A stretch of DNA of 64,000 bases from Fulvimarina sp. (lineage in GTDB: Bacteria; Pseudomonadota; Alphaproteobacteria; Rhizobiales; Rhizobiaceae): the NCBI GenBank assembly GCA_002700095.1, contig PACL01000007.1, forward strand, positions 16,611-80,610. The letters run 5' to 3'. This document shows, one piece after another, positions 26,352 through 34,779 of this stretch (its first letter is position 1; each line of letters starts with the position of its first letter). The position numbers and the translations under genes are program-made. The notes below the pieces were generated by a model. The model saw only the letters and a list, made by a program, of their open reading frames with translations, searched no databases and was not told the origin of the DNA.

Positions 26352-27562
26352 TGACCGGCCTTCTGGCGGCAGATCGGCCCAAGCTGGCGAAGCTCCGCCT
26401 CAAAGATCGCCAGCGCCGCATTGCGGAAGGCCTCGACCGAGAACGCCCTGCCACGCCCGGCGAGGCCCGCCCGGATCGCCGCAAGCTCCTGCGGCCGGCG
26501 CAGCAACGCGTCGATCCGCTCGACGGCGTCGTCTGCGCCCTCGAAGGTCAGGCGGTCGTCGCCGACGATCTCCGCCGGGGCGCTGTCGCCCGGCACGAAG
26601 GGCACGAGCCCCATCTTCACCATCTCGGCCACGGCGATGCCGAAGGCCTCGCGCCGGCGCATGTGGAGCGCGAAGCCGTGCCGGTTGAGGAAGGCGAATT
26701 TCGCCGCCCCGTGCAGCCCGCCGGTCAGGCGCACCCAGTCGCCGGCTTCAAGCGCCCTTCGCCGGACCTCGCGCCCATAGGCGTCGTCCCGCACGTCCCC
26801 GACGATGTGGAGGGCGAAGCCATGGCCGCGCCGGCGCACCCGCGACAGGAGGTCGATCGCCTCGACGACGCGCTTGTCCGGCGCGATCCGCCCGAGCATC
26901 ACGAAGTCGCCGCTGCGTTCGACAGGGCGGAACAGCGGGCCGTGGACGGGCGGGTAGACGACGTCGCTCGTGATGCCGTGCCGGGCCTCGAGAAGAGCGG
27001 CGGTCCAGCGGGAATTGGCGACGACGCGGTCGCCGTTGCCGAGCCGCGGCGCGGTGCGCCTGCCGGCAGGGCGATGGCCGGCAACGGGCCGGCCCGCGAC
27101 CATCCGGCAAAGCGAGAGATAAGCCGCCCGCGCCGGCCCGGCTGCCTGCAGGGCGCCGCGCAGGCCGGGCGAGGTGCCGTCGAAGCGCCGCCGCACCGCG
27201 TCGTCGAAGGAGAAGTCGGCGACGAACTGGATCGCCGGGCGCCCGAAGCCGGTGAAGTTGTAGGTACCGATGCAGAGTTCGAAGGCGCCGGCCATCCGCC
27301 GTGCCGCGCGGTCGACGAAGGCGCCCCGTAACGCGTCGCCGCCATGGGCGGTCCGAAGACGGGCGGGCATCGGCGCGACGGCGAGGGTCAGGCAGCCGGG
27401 ATCGATCGCGGTGTCGTAGGCTGCGTTGAGCCGCTGCCACTCGGGCACCGTACCGGTCAAAAGCGTCACCGCATGGTCCGCGGCGAGTGCCTCGATCAGC
27501 ACCAGCGCGCGGGCCTCGGAACCGCCCGCGCCAAGCCCCGGATGGACGATCAGGATGCGCAT
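26348..27562 (-). CDS. Glycosyltransferase family 4 protein
   Basis: 404 residues from ATG 27562. It opens with RILIVHPGLGAGGSEARAL, the GT4 N-terminal glycine-rich loop. The C-terminal half carries FVMLGRIAPDKRVVEAIDLL, HIVGDVRDDAYG and REAFGIAVAEMVKMGLVPFV, the conserved E-x7-E donor-binding element. It overlaps the upstream methyltransferase by 13 bases. The frame continues upstream inside that gene without a plausible start. A role in adding an internal sugar to the repeat unit is inferred from context. Confidence 0.88.
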   Translation of the reverse strand: MRILIVHPGLGAGGSEARALVLIEALAADHAVTLLTGTVPEWQRLNAAYDTAIDPGCLTLAVAPMPARLRTAHGGDALRGAFVDRAARRMAGAFELCIGTYNFTGFGRPAIQFVADFSFDDAVRRRFDGTSPGLRGALQAAGPARAAYLSLCRMVAGRPVAGHRPAGRRTAPRLGNGDRVVANSRWTAALLEARHGITSDVVYPPVHGPLFRPVERSGDFVMLGRIAPDKRVVEAIDLLSRVRRRGHGFALHIVGDVRDDAYGREVRRRALEAGDWVRLTGGLHGAAKFAFLNRHGFALHMRRREAFGIAVAEMVKMGLVPFVPGDSAPAEIVGDDRLTFEGADDAVERIDALLRRPQELAAIRAGLAGRGRAFSVEAFRNAALAIFEAELRQLGPICRQKAGQ

Positions 27563-28284
27563 CGCTGCTGCCCCGCCTCCCCGGACCTCTCGCTTATGTC
27601 GCCTTGCGCGCTGCCGGATGCCGGCGTCGCCCGCTCGAAGAAATGAAAGTCGGCAAAGCTCTCGGCGCTGGTGTCCTGCGCGAAGGGGTACCTGTTCCGG
27701 ACGACCTCGCAAGCCGACCAGTCGGGTCGGTTGGCGGCGATCCAGTCGGTAAACTTGCGATGGCGCACATGGACCGAGGGCCCCGGCGCGTCGTGATCGG
27801 AGGCATAGACGACGACGAACCGCGTCGCGGCGCCGAACAGCGTCTGCATGTAGCGCTCGAAGACGGCGTCCTCGACGAGATGGTAGACGACGTCGAGCGA
27901 CAGGGTCATCTCGGCCGTCGCGCCGGCATAGTCGGCCATGAGGCAAAAGCGCTTGCGCCCGTCGCCGCGGAAGCGCCGCCGGCATGCCTCGACGGCGGTG
28001 GCCGAGACGTCGATGCCGAGATAGTCGGGGAACTCGAAGCGGGCGAGCTGGCTGCCGTCGCCGCATCCGAACTCGGTGACGTCGGCGATCCGATGCTCCT
28101 CGACGAAGGCGTTCAGCACCTCGGCCTTGAACGTGGCGAGGCGGCCGTGGGAGCCCGGCCCGGAGGTGCCGCCCTTGGCATAGCGCTCCTCCCAATAGGT
28201 GGCAGATCCCGGAAATTCCGCCCGCAGCCGCCCGGTGCGCAAAAAGCGCCTCGCCACCCGCAGGACGTCCTCTGCCGTTCTCAT
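27550..28284 (-). CDS. SAM-dependent methyltransferase
   Basis: 244 residues, class I Rossmann methyltransferase. Motif I is VTEFGCGDGSQLARFEFPDY near residue 69, followed by the acidic GIDVSATAVEACRRRF and a DVVYHLVEDAVFERYM segment after motif III. It is one of a coupled series of minus-strand exopolysaccharide genes, so it may O-methylate a sugar of the polymer. A different methyl acceptor cannot be excluded. No signal or membrane segment. Confidence 0.85.
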   Translation of the reverse strand: MRTAEDVLRVARRFLRTGRLRAEFPGSATYWEERYAKGGTSGPGSHGRLATFKAEVLNAFVEEHRIADVTEFGCGDGSQLARFEFPDYLGIDVSATAVEACRRRFRGDGRKRFCLMADYAGATAEMTLSLDVVYHLVEDAVFERYMQTLFGAATRFVVVYASDHDAPGPSVHVRHRKFTDWIAANRPDWSACEVVRNRYPFAQDTSAESFADFHFFERATPASGSAQGDISERSGEAGQQRCAS

Positions 28285-29210
28285 GGTCGTTCCTTCGTCA
28301 CGGGGGGAAAGCCGAATTCGGCGATCATCCGGCCGATCTGCCGGTCGTTGCCGCCGCCTGGGCCGACATTGCCGTGGGAGAGCGACGCGACGCGGCCGGC
28401 GGGCCAGTCGACGAAGGCCCGCCCGGCCCCGACCCGGCGCGCGAGAGCGCCGGTCCGGCGCATCATGAAATAGAGCCAGACGTCGTCCGCCGTCGGGCAG
28501 AGCGCCATGAACCGCTCTTCACGATCGACCTCGGGGACGAGGACCCCCGGCGGATAGAGCACGCCGCCGCCGCTCGTCGGGAAGACCAGCGGCGAAGGAT
28601 CGCCGGCGCCGATCTCCCGGCGCCAGACGTCGTAGGCGAGCGGCAGGCCGTCGTCGCCGGTCCGGATCAGATGCGCCCGCCGGCAGAGCACCTCGTCGTC
28701 GCTTCGCCAGGCCGAAACCAGGCTCTTCAGCCAGTCCCGGCCGAAATAGGCGTCGTCGTCGGCGGTGACGAGATAGCTGTCCGGATGCTCGCGAAGGGCC
28801 GGAACGATCTTCTTGTAGGAGCGCAGATCCTTCGAGAAGCGGATGGTCAGGCCGAATTCTTGGAGCCGCAGGATCTCCCGCGTCAGCGACCCCCGGTCGT
28901 CGTGGGCGATCCACAGGATGACGGCGTCGGGCCGGACCGACTGGGAGAGCAGGCATTTCAGCGTCAGAGCCAGCAGCGCGAAGCGCGGCGGATAGGAGGT
29001 GAGCGTGACGATCAGGGGGCGGCCAAGGCCGTGCGGCATCCCGCCCGCCAGCGGCCGGCGGCGCAGGCGCCATTCGCCGTAGCGGGCATAACGATGTGCA
29101 TGGTGGGCGGCCGAGCGGGCCTTTCGAGCGAGGACCGCGAGCGGCGCGGCGCTTGCGCCGACGCGCCCGTCTTCGCCCATGGCAATGCCGCGACCCGGTT
29201 CCTCACGCAT
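28281..29210 (-). CDS. Glycosyltransferase, GT2-like
   Basis: 309 residues. After a basic N-terminal region of about 60 residues comes PLIVTLTSYPPRFALLALTL, then SYLVTADDDAYFGRDWLKSL with a DDD metal motif, and later DDVWLYFMMRRTG. This pattern is found in glycosyltransferase proteins related to mannosyltransferase/glycosyltransferase A-fold enzymes of capsule clusters. It overlaps both neighbours (4 and 8 bases). A shorter start at residue 11 (29180) is possible. Sugar donor unknown. Confidence 0.78.
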   Translation of the reverse strand: MREEPGRGIAMGEDGRVGASAAPLAVLARKARSAAHHAHRYARYGEWRLRRRPLAGGMPHGLGRPLIVTLTSYPPRFALLALTLKCLLSQSVRPDAVILWIAHDDRGSLTREILRLQEFGLTIRFSKDLRSYKKIVPALREHPDSYLVTADDDAYFGRDWLKSLVSAWRSDDEVLCRRAHLIRTGDDGLPLAYDVWRREIGAGDPSPLVFPTSGGGVLYPPGVLVPEVDREERFMALCPTADDVWLYFMMRRTGALARRVGAGRAFVDWPAGRVASLSHGNVGPGGGNDRQIGRMIAEFGFPPVTKERP

Positions 29211-31107
29211 GGAGGCCTCCCGCGACTTGCGTCACCGGTGCTCGCGAGGCGCGCTCCGCCGGGACGCGGCTCTCGGCAGTCCCGCCCTCCACCAGCCGGC
29301 CCTCTTCCAGGCGGATCCTGCGGTCGCAGAAGTCCAGCGTCGAGAGGCGGTGGGCGACGATGACCAGCGTCAGGTCGTCCGACAGCCGGCGCACGCTGTC
29401 CATCACCGCCGCCTCGGTCTCCTGGTCGAGGGCGCTGGTCGCCTCGTCGAGGACGAGGACGTCGGCGCCCTTGTAGAGCGCGCGGGCGATGCCGATCCGC
29501 TGGCGCTGGCCGCCCGACAACATGATGCCGCGCTCGCCGACCCGGCTGTCATAGCCCTCCGGCAGTCCCTCGACGAAGGCCGCGATCTCGGCCTGCCGGG
29601 CCGCCGCCGCCACCTTGCCACGATCGATCCTGTCCGGCGCGACGCCGAAGGCGATGTTCTCCGCGATCGAGGCGTCCGACAGGAAGATCGCCTGGGGGAC
29701 GTGGGCGATCCGTGCCTGCCAGGCCCGCCGGGTGCCGGCGTCGAGCCGCCGGCCGTCGATGGCGATTTCCCCCGAGGTCGGCTCGAGGAGGCCCATCAGC
29801 AAATCGATGAAGGTGCTTTTTCCGCTTCCCGTCCTGCCGACGACACCGACGCGGCTGCCCTTGTCGATCCGGATGTCGAGATCGCGGATGGCCGGGCGCC
29901 GCTCCGCGGCGTGGCTGAAGCCGACGCCGGAAAAGACGATCGCCTCGCCAAACGGCAGCGCCACGTGCCGCGGCAGGTCCGACGCCGCAGGCATCGGCGC
30001 CTCCACCATGGCGAGCACGTCCTCGGCCGTCGCAGAATAGGCGGCGATGGCGCTCGATCCGCCATAGACCTGCTGCATCAGCGGCACCAGCCGCTGCGCC
30101 CCGAGCGCCAGCGCTCCGAGGACCGGCAGTGTCTCGGCAAGACCGCCGCCGCCGCGCGAGAGGACCAGAGCGAGGCAGGCGATCAGCACCATGCCGCTCG
30201 CCTCGACGACGAAGCGCGGCGCCGCGGCGATCACGTTGTTCGCCGCCTGGGCGTCGCGGAACGCTCCGTCGAGGCGGCTGAAACGTTCGACGAAGACCTG
30301 TTGGCTGGCGTCGAGGAGCACGTCGCGGATGCCGCCGAGACCCTCCTGCACCGTCTGGACGCGGGCCGCCTGCGCCCGGGCGATGATCTCGCCATTCGCC
30401 CTGAGCCGGCGCCGGCTGAACAGCCAGACGGCGCCGTAGATCAGGCCGAAGCCGGCGAAGGTCGCCGCCGAGATGATCGGATCGATGGCGAGAAGCGCCG
30501 CCAGGATGAAGCCGGCGATCGCCACCGCGCTGATCCCCTGCATCAGCGGCAGCAGCACGTTGAACGTCACCAGCTGCACCTTCTGCAGCGAGGCCACGAC
30601 CTCGCTGGTGTTCGCCGACGCGTGATAGGCATAGGGCTGGTGGAGGATGCGCTCGTAGAGCCGGGTGCCGAGATCGTAGCCGACCCGGAAGACGTAGCCG
30701 TTGGTGGCGCGCAGGAGCGCCAGCCGGACGAGCGCGGCGACGATCGCCGTGAGCGCGAACAGCATCGTCAGGAGGACGAGGAGGTCGCCGCGACCCGACA
30801 GCCCCAGGAGTTCCATCGCGCGCGATCCCGCGGGGTTGTCCATCACGCCGGCCGGATCGGCGAGAACCGTCAGGAACGGGATGACCGCGCCGAGCGTCAG
30901 CACCTCGGCGACGGCGCCCGCCAGCATCAGCGCGATCACCTGGAAGAACTGGCGGCGGCGGCGCGCCGACAGCGCCCGCCACAGGCGCATGACGACGGAA
31001 GCGGTTCGTCCGGCGGAAGGAGCCGGCCGAACCGTGCCAGACACCGGCGCAGACACCTGCCCAGCCACCAGCGCAGCGGCCGGCCGGGGATCACGCCGGG
31101 CGCTCAT
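29203..31107 (-). CDS. ABC transporter ATP-binding/permease protein (MsbA/exporter type)
   Basis: 634 residues. A membrane domain with six predicted segments (about 55-345) is fused to an ATPase domain. Walker A is GRTGSGKST, the Q-loop HVPQAIFLSD, signature LSGGQRQRIGIARAL and Walker B VLVLDEATSALDQ, followed by the H-loop AHRLST. It is a homodimeric exporter. In this locus no Wzx flippase is seen, so it is the candidate for translocating the lipid-linked oligosaccharide across the inner membrane. The start overlaps the WecG-like gene by 4 bases. The first 50 residues are proline/alanine-rich and could be shorter. Confidence 0.9.
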   Translation of the reverse strand: MSARRDPRPAAALVAGQVSAPVSGTVRPAPSAGRTASVVMRLWRALSARRRRQFFQVIALMLAGAVAEVLTLGAVIPFLTVLADPAGVMDNPAGSRAMELLGLSGRGDLLVLLTMLFALTAIVAALVRLALLRATNGYVFRVGYDLGTRLYERILHQPYAYHASANTSEVVASLQKVQLVTFNVLLPLMQGISAVAIAGFILAALLAIDPIISAATFAGFGLIYGAVWLFSRRRLRANGEIIARAQAARVQTVQEGLGGIRDVLLDASQQVFVERFSRLDGAFRDAQAANNVIAAAPRFVVEASGMVLIACLALVLSRGGGGLAETLPVLGALALGAQRLVPLMQQVYGGSSAIAAYSATAEDVLAMVEAPMPAASDLPRHVALPFGEAIVFSGVGFSHAAERRPAIRDLDIRIDKGSRVGVVGRTGSGKSTFIDLLMGLLEPTSGEIAIDGRRLDAGTRRAWQARIAHVPQAIFLSDASIAENIAFGVAPDRIDRGKVAAAARQAEIAAFVEGLPEGYDSRVGERGIMLSGGQRQRIGIARALYKGADVLVLDEATSALDQETEAAVMDSVRRLSDDLTLVIVAHRLSTLDFCDRRIRLEEGRLVEGGTAESRVPAERASRAPVTQVAGGLHA

Positions 31108-31907
31108 CGCCCGGCCATCCGGCTGCGCGCCCGCCAGGCATCGGCGAGCGCGGCCGCGACGAAGCGCGGCCCGTCGGTGAGATCCCGCCGCCACATCTTC
31201 TTCGGCTCGGCCGCGAGGCGCCAGAGCCATTCGAAGCCCGCCTCCCCGACCCAGCTCGGCGCCCTTTTGACGAGACCGGCCTCGAAGCGGAACGCCGCGC
31301 CGACGCCGATGGCGACGGGCACGGTCAGGCGGTGCCGGTTGCGGGCGATCCAGCGCTCCTGCTTCGGACAGCCGAGGCCGACCCAGAGGATGTCCGCCCC
31401 CGAAGCGTTGATCGCCTCGACATGGACCGTCTCCTCCGCCTCGTCGAGGGCGCGGAAGGGCGGCGACAGCGTGCCGGCGACAGAGGCGCCGGGGAATTTC
31501 GCCACGACGGCCCGGCAGAGCGCGGCCAGCGTTTCCTCGGTATCGCCGTAGAAGAAGCTGCGATGGCCCGCCGCCTGCGCCTGACGCAGAAACGCCGCCA
31601 TGAGGTCGCCGCCCGTCACACGCCCCGGCAGCGGCCTGCCCTGCAGCCGCGACAGCCAGACGGGGGCGATGCCGTCGGGGCAGAACAAGTCGGCGGCGTT
31701 GAGCATGGCGCGAAACTCCGCATCCTGGTGGCCGACCCACAGGCCATGAAAGCCGGTAGCGACGACGCTTCGGCAGCGCCCGTCCCGCCGGGCCATCCAG
31801 CCGGAGAGGATGGCGAGGGCCTCGTCGAGGCTCGGCCCGTGCACCCTCGCGCCGAGGATCGTCGCCGCGGGCAGGCTTTCGAGGGGCAGGGTCGCCGGCA
31901 TGGTCAT
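31104..31907 (-). CDS. WecG/TagA/CpsF family glycosyltransferase
   Basis: 267 residues. Family hallmarks are VVATGFHGLWVGHQDAEFR, then LFCPDGIAPVW, RVTGGDL near residues 95-100, SFFYGDTEETL, ADILWVGLGCPKQERWI and the C-terminal APSWVGEAGFEWLWRLAAEP. These enzymes transfer N-acetylmannosaminuronate, ManNAc, glucuronate or similar sugars onto lipid-linked intermediates and act early in glycan assembly. Its ATG overlaps the epimerase stop (ATGA). It probably adds the second sugar after the undecaprenyl-phosphate transferase encoded upstream. Confidence 0.92.
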   Translation of the reverse strand: MTMPATLPLESLPAATILGARVHGPSLDEALAILSGWMARRDGRCRSVVATGFHGLWVGHQDAEFRAMLNAADLFCPDGIAPVWLSRLQGRPLPGRVTGGDLMAAFLRQAQAAGHRSFFYGDTEETLAALCRAVVAKFPGASVAGTLSPPFRALDEAEETVHVEAINASGADILWVGLGCPKQERWIARNRHRLTVPVAIGVGAAFRFEAGLVKRAPSWVGEAGFEWLWRLAAEPKKMWRRDLTDGPRFVAAALADAWRARSRMAGR

Positions 31908-32887
31908 TCCGCCGCGACGCTGTAGTGTTGGCCCTCGACCTGCCGGCTGATCCACGCATATGTGGAGGCGAGCCCCTCCCGCAGCGGCGCGGAGGGCGCC
32001 CAGCCGAGCCGCTCGCGGATCAGCCGGTTGTCGGAGTTGCGGCCACGCACTCCTGTCGGCCCGGCAATGTGGCGCTTGCCGACGGTCTTGCCGGCGATGT
32101 CCGCGACGATGTCGACCAGCTGGTCGATCGTGACCATCTCTTCCGATCCGATATTGACCGGGCCCGTCCAGTTCGAGCGGGTGAGCCGCAGGGTCGCCTC
32201 GAGGCATTCGTCGATGAACAGGAACGAGCGGGTCTGCCTGCCGTCGCCCCAGATCTCGATCGCGTCGCCGTCGAAGGCCTCGGCGATCTTGCGGCAGATC
32301 GCGGCGGGCGCCTTTTCCTTTCCGTCGTTCCAGCTGCCTTGCGGGCCGAAGATGTTGTGATAGCGCGCGATCCGCACCTGCATGCCGTGATTGCGGGCAT
32401 AGGCGAGGTAGAGCCGCTCGCTGAACAGTTTCTCCCAGCCATATTCGCTGTCGGGCGCGGCCGGATAGGCGCTGTCCTCGGAGCATTTCGGATTGTCCGG
32501 ATCGAGCTGGTTGTATTCGGGATACATGCAGGCCGACGAGGAATAGAAGATCCGCCGGCAGTTGCGGCGATAGGCGGCGTCGAGGACGTTGAGGTTGATC
32601 GTCGCCGAGTTGTGCATCACGTCGGCGTCGTGCTCGCCGGTGAAGATGTAGCCGGCGCCGCCCATGTCGGCCGCGAGCTGATAGATCTCGTCGAAGTGGC
32701 GATCGACGACCGAGGCGACGAAGCCCTGCTGGCGCAGGTCGCCGACGACGAAATCATCCGCCTCCGACGCGCCGAAGCGCGGAAACCTGAGGTCGACGCC
32801 GCGCACCCAGAAGCCCTCGGCCTTCAGCCGGCGTACCAGATGATGGCCGATGAAGCCGCCCGCGCCGCATACGAGTGCGTATTTCAT
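31904..32887 (-). CDS. NAD-dependent epimerase, GDP-mannose 3,5-epimerase-like
   Basis: 327 residues, extended short-chain dehydrogenase. NAD motif GAGGFIGHHL (8-17) and catalytic Y149/K153 in YGWEK. Several stretches match GDP-mannose 3,5-epimerase: LAADMGGAGYIF, SSSACMYPEYNQ and GPQGSWNDGKEKAPAAICRK. These include the two residues used for epimerisation in the plant enzyme, the Cys (here Cys120) and the Lys (here Lys192). It would convert GDP-mannose to GDP-L-galactose or GDP-gulose for the polysaccharide. Bacterial members are less studied than the plant vitamin C enzyme. A related sugar epimerase is the alternative. Confidence 0.88.
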   Translation of the reverse strand: MKYALVCGAGGFIGHHLVRRLKAEGFWVRGVDLRFPRFGASEADDFVVGDLRQQGFVASVVDRHFDEIYQLAADMGGAGYIFTGEHDADVMHNSATINLNVLDAAYRRNCRRIFYSSSACMYPEYNQLDPDNPKCSEDSAYPAAPDSEYGWEKLFSERLYLAYARNHGMQVRIARYHNIFGPQGSWNDGKEKAPAAICRKIAEAFDGDAIEIWGDGRQTRSFLFIDECLEATLRLTRSNWTGPVNIGSEEMVTIDQLVDIVADIAGKTVGKRHIAGPTGVRGRNSDNRLIRERLGWAPSAPLREGLASTYAWISRQVEGQHYSVAAE

Positions 32888-32998
32888 GGTCCGTGGTCCC
32901 TGGGGTTGTCGTCACATGCGGTCTTTGTCGGCCGCTCGGTGGTTGCTGCCGGATGAAGCCGGGAAGGTTCGTGCGCACGTCCGGGAGGCAGGGGCCCG

Positions 32999-34441
32999 CT
33001 ACGCACGCTGCCCCTCGCGCAGGCCGTGGGCCTGATCGAGCACCGTCTGGCGCGGCGGCTTCTCGCCCGTCGCCACGAAGCGAAGCGTCAGGAGGATGAT
33101 CCTGGCGTCGACCCAAAGGCTCGCATGTTCGACGTACCAGGCATCGAGGGCACCCTTGTCGGCGATGGAGAGATCGCGCCCGCCATTCACCTGCGCCCAG
33201 CCGGTGAGGCCCGGCCGCATCGACAGCCGCATCTCGGGCCGCGCCGGCTGATCGACCGGCAGCAGCGGCCGCGGGCCGACGAAGGACATGTTGCCGACAA
33301 GGATGTTGAAGAGCTGCGGCAGCTCGTCGAGGCGCAGCCGCCGGAGCGCCGCGCCGATCGGCGACAGGCGCAGCCCTTCCGGAACCTCGTTGCCGTGGAG
33401 GTCGTAGGCGTCGCGCATGGTTCGGAACTTGTAGACGCGGAAGGGCTGCCTGTGGCGGCCGGGCCGCTCCTGCCAGAAGGTCACCGGCCGCCCCAGATCG
33501 ACGGCGACGAGCGCCGCGAGCATCAGATAGAGCGGCGCGAGAAGCAGGATCAGCGCTAAGGCGACGCTGAAGTCGATGATGCGCTTGGCGACGAGATAGC
33601 GCCCCCGGCCGGACTTCAGCAGCCCGAAGTCGGCGACCGCGGCCCCCCTCTCCTCGGCGTTGCCGGACAGGGGGGAGGCCGGCCTCGGCTCGGAGGCGGC
33701 GAACAATCCCTCGAAATGATCGAGCCCGATTTCCGCCTCCACCTGCAAGGCCTGACAGGCGGCGTGGAACTCCGGCGACAATTCGCGCCTCGGCGCCGTC
33801 ACCACGACGCGGGTGATCTCGACGCCGTGATTGCGCAGTCGCCGGATCGCCGCCAGAAGGTTGGCCGGGCGGCCGATCACCGGCTTGCCCTTCAGCATCA
33901 GGCCCTTCACCGACAGATCCTCGTCGAGGATGCCGACGACCGAGACGCGGCCGGCATAGAGCGCCTCGACGCACTGGAGATAGACCTCGGCGCGGCGATT
34001 GAAGCCGACGAGCAGGACGTATTCGCGGCGCGCCGGCGACGGCTCGTCCCCGCCGGAGCGCAGCGGCGGAACGAGCCGCACGGAGAGCCGCGCCAGAACC
34101 AGCAGCGTCAGGCAGAGGCCCCACTGGAGAAGCGGGACGGATCGCGCGACGGAATCCGAGCGATTGACGGTGAACATGACGAACAGCGTGACCAGCACGA
34201 CGCCGGTGACGGCGGCGACCAGATGAAGGGCGTCGGACGCGGCGAAGTACCGCCATGGCCGCCGGAGCAGCCCGGCCAGCGGCCAGAAGACCAGCGCGCT
34301 CGTCGCGGCGACGCCGGCGAAGAGGAGATGGTAGTGCGTGTCGAGGACCATCTCGAGCGAAGCACCCCGCAGCGCCACCGCCAGCAGCGACGCGACGAAG
34401 ACCAGCAGCAGATCGATCGCGAAGACGGCGGAGCGGTACAC
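32999..34441 (-). CDS. Undecaprenyl-phosphate sugar phosphotransferase (polyprenyl glycosylphosphotransferase, WcaJ/ExoY type)
   Basis: 480 residues. The N-terminal half has four membrane segments (about 5-125) and a CoA-binding-like cytoplasmic domain (VLLVGFNRRAEVYLQ). The C-terminal bacterial sugar transferase domain begins at about residue 285 with AKRIIDFSVALALILLLAP. It contains YKFRTMRDAYD, LRRLRLDELPQLFNIL, SFVGPRPLLPVDQ and RPGLTGWAQVNGGRD, the full conserved core. It starts assembly by loading the first sugar-1-phosphate (often glucose or galactose) on undecaprenyl phosphate. It is the first gene of the minus-strand exopolysaccharide operon, preceded by an AT-rich promoter region. 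Confidence 0.93.
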   Translation of the reverse strand: MYRSAVFAIDLLLVFVASLLAVALRGASLEMVLDTHYHLLFAGVAATSALVFWPLAGLLRRPWRYFAASDALHLVAAVTGVVLVTLFVMFTVNRSDSVARSVPLLQWGLCLTLLVLARLSVRLVPPLRSGGDEPSPARREYVLLVGFNRRAEVYLQCVEALYAGRVSVVGILDEDLSVKGLMLKGKPVIGRPANLLAAIRRLRNHGVEITRVVVTAPRRELSPEFHAACQALQVEAEIGLDHFEGLFAASEPRPASPLSGNAEERGAAVADFGLLKSGRGRYLVAKRIIDFSVALALILLLAPLYLMLAALVAVDLGRPVTFWQERPGRHRQPFRVYKFRTMRDAYDLHGNEVPEGLRLSPIGAALRRLRLDELPQLFNILVGNMSFVGPRPLLPVDQPARPEMRLSMRPGLTGWAQVNGGRDLSIADKGALDAWYVEHASLWVDARIILLTLRFVATGEKPPRQTVLDQAHGLREGQRA

Positions 34442-34779
34442 GGAACGAGCCTCGGATTGCTTGTCAGGGTGGATGCTTCGTTAACATTACCAATTCACAA
34501 TTCCAAGTCGTTAATCCAACCTTAGTTAATTCGCCGAAATATCGTGGACTCTCTCGGCCCCCAACGATCCGTATAATTCCGCCTTGTTCGTCGCCATGCG
34601 AGTCAATGTCATGAAAAGTCACTTATCTATATATAAACTTGATGTATTTTTTGAGATCAAACATCATCAGTTTGCTATCGTACCTCATCGACCGACGTTT
34701 TCTTTGCTGAAATTAGGAGTACGCGTCATCGAACGCGCAACCGCCGCATGAATCTTCTACGGCTTGATCCGTTTCCGCG
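34442..34779. other. AT-rich divergent regulatory region of the exopolysaccharide locus
   Basis: About 340 bp between divergent genes, clearly richer in A/T than the surroundings, with runs such as TTATCTATATATAAAC. It must hold the promoters for the long minus-strand exopolysaccharide operon and for the plus-strand ligase gene. A TTAA-N7-TTAG element at 34511-34525 resembles a CtrA site. No gene is seen. Confidence 0.6.
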
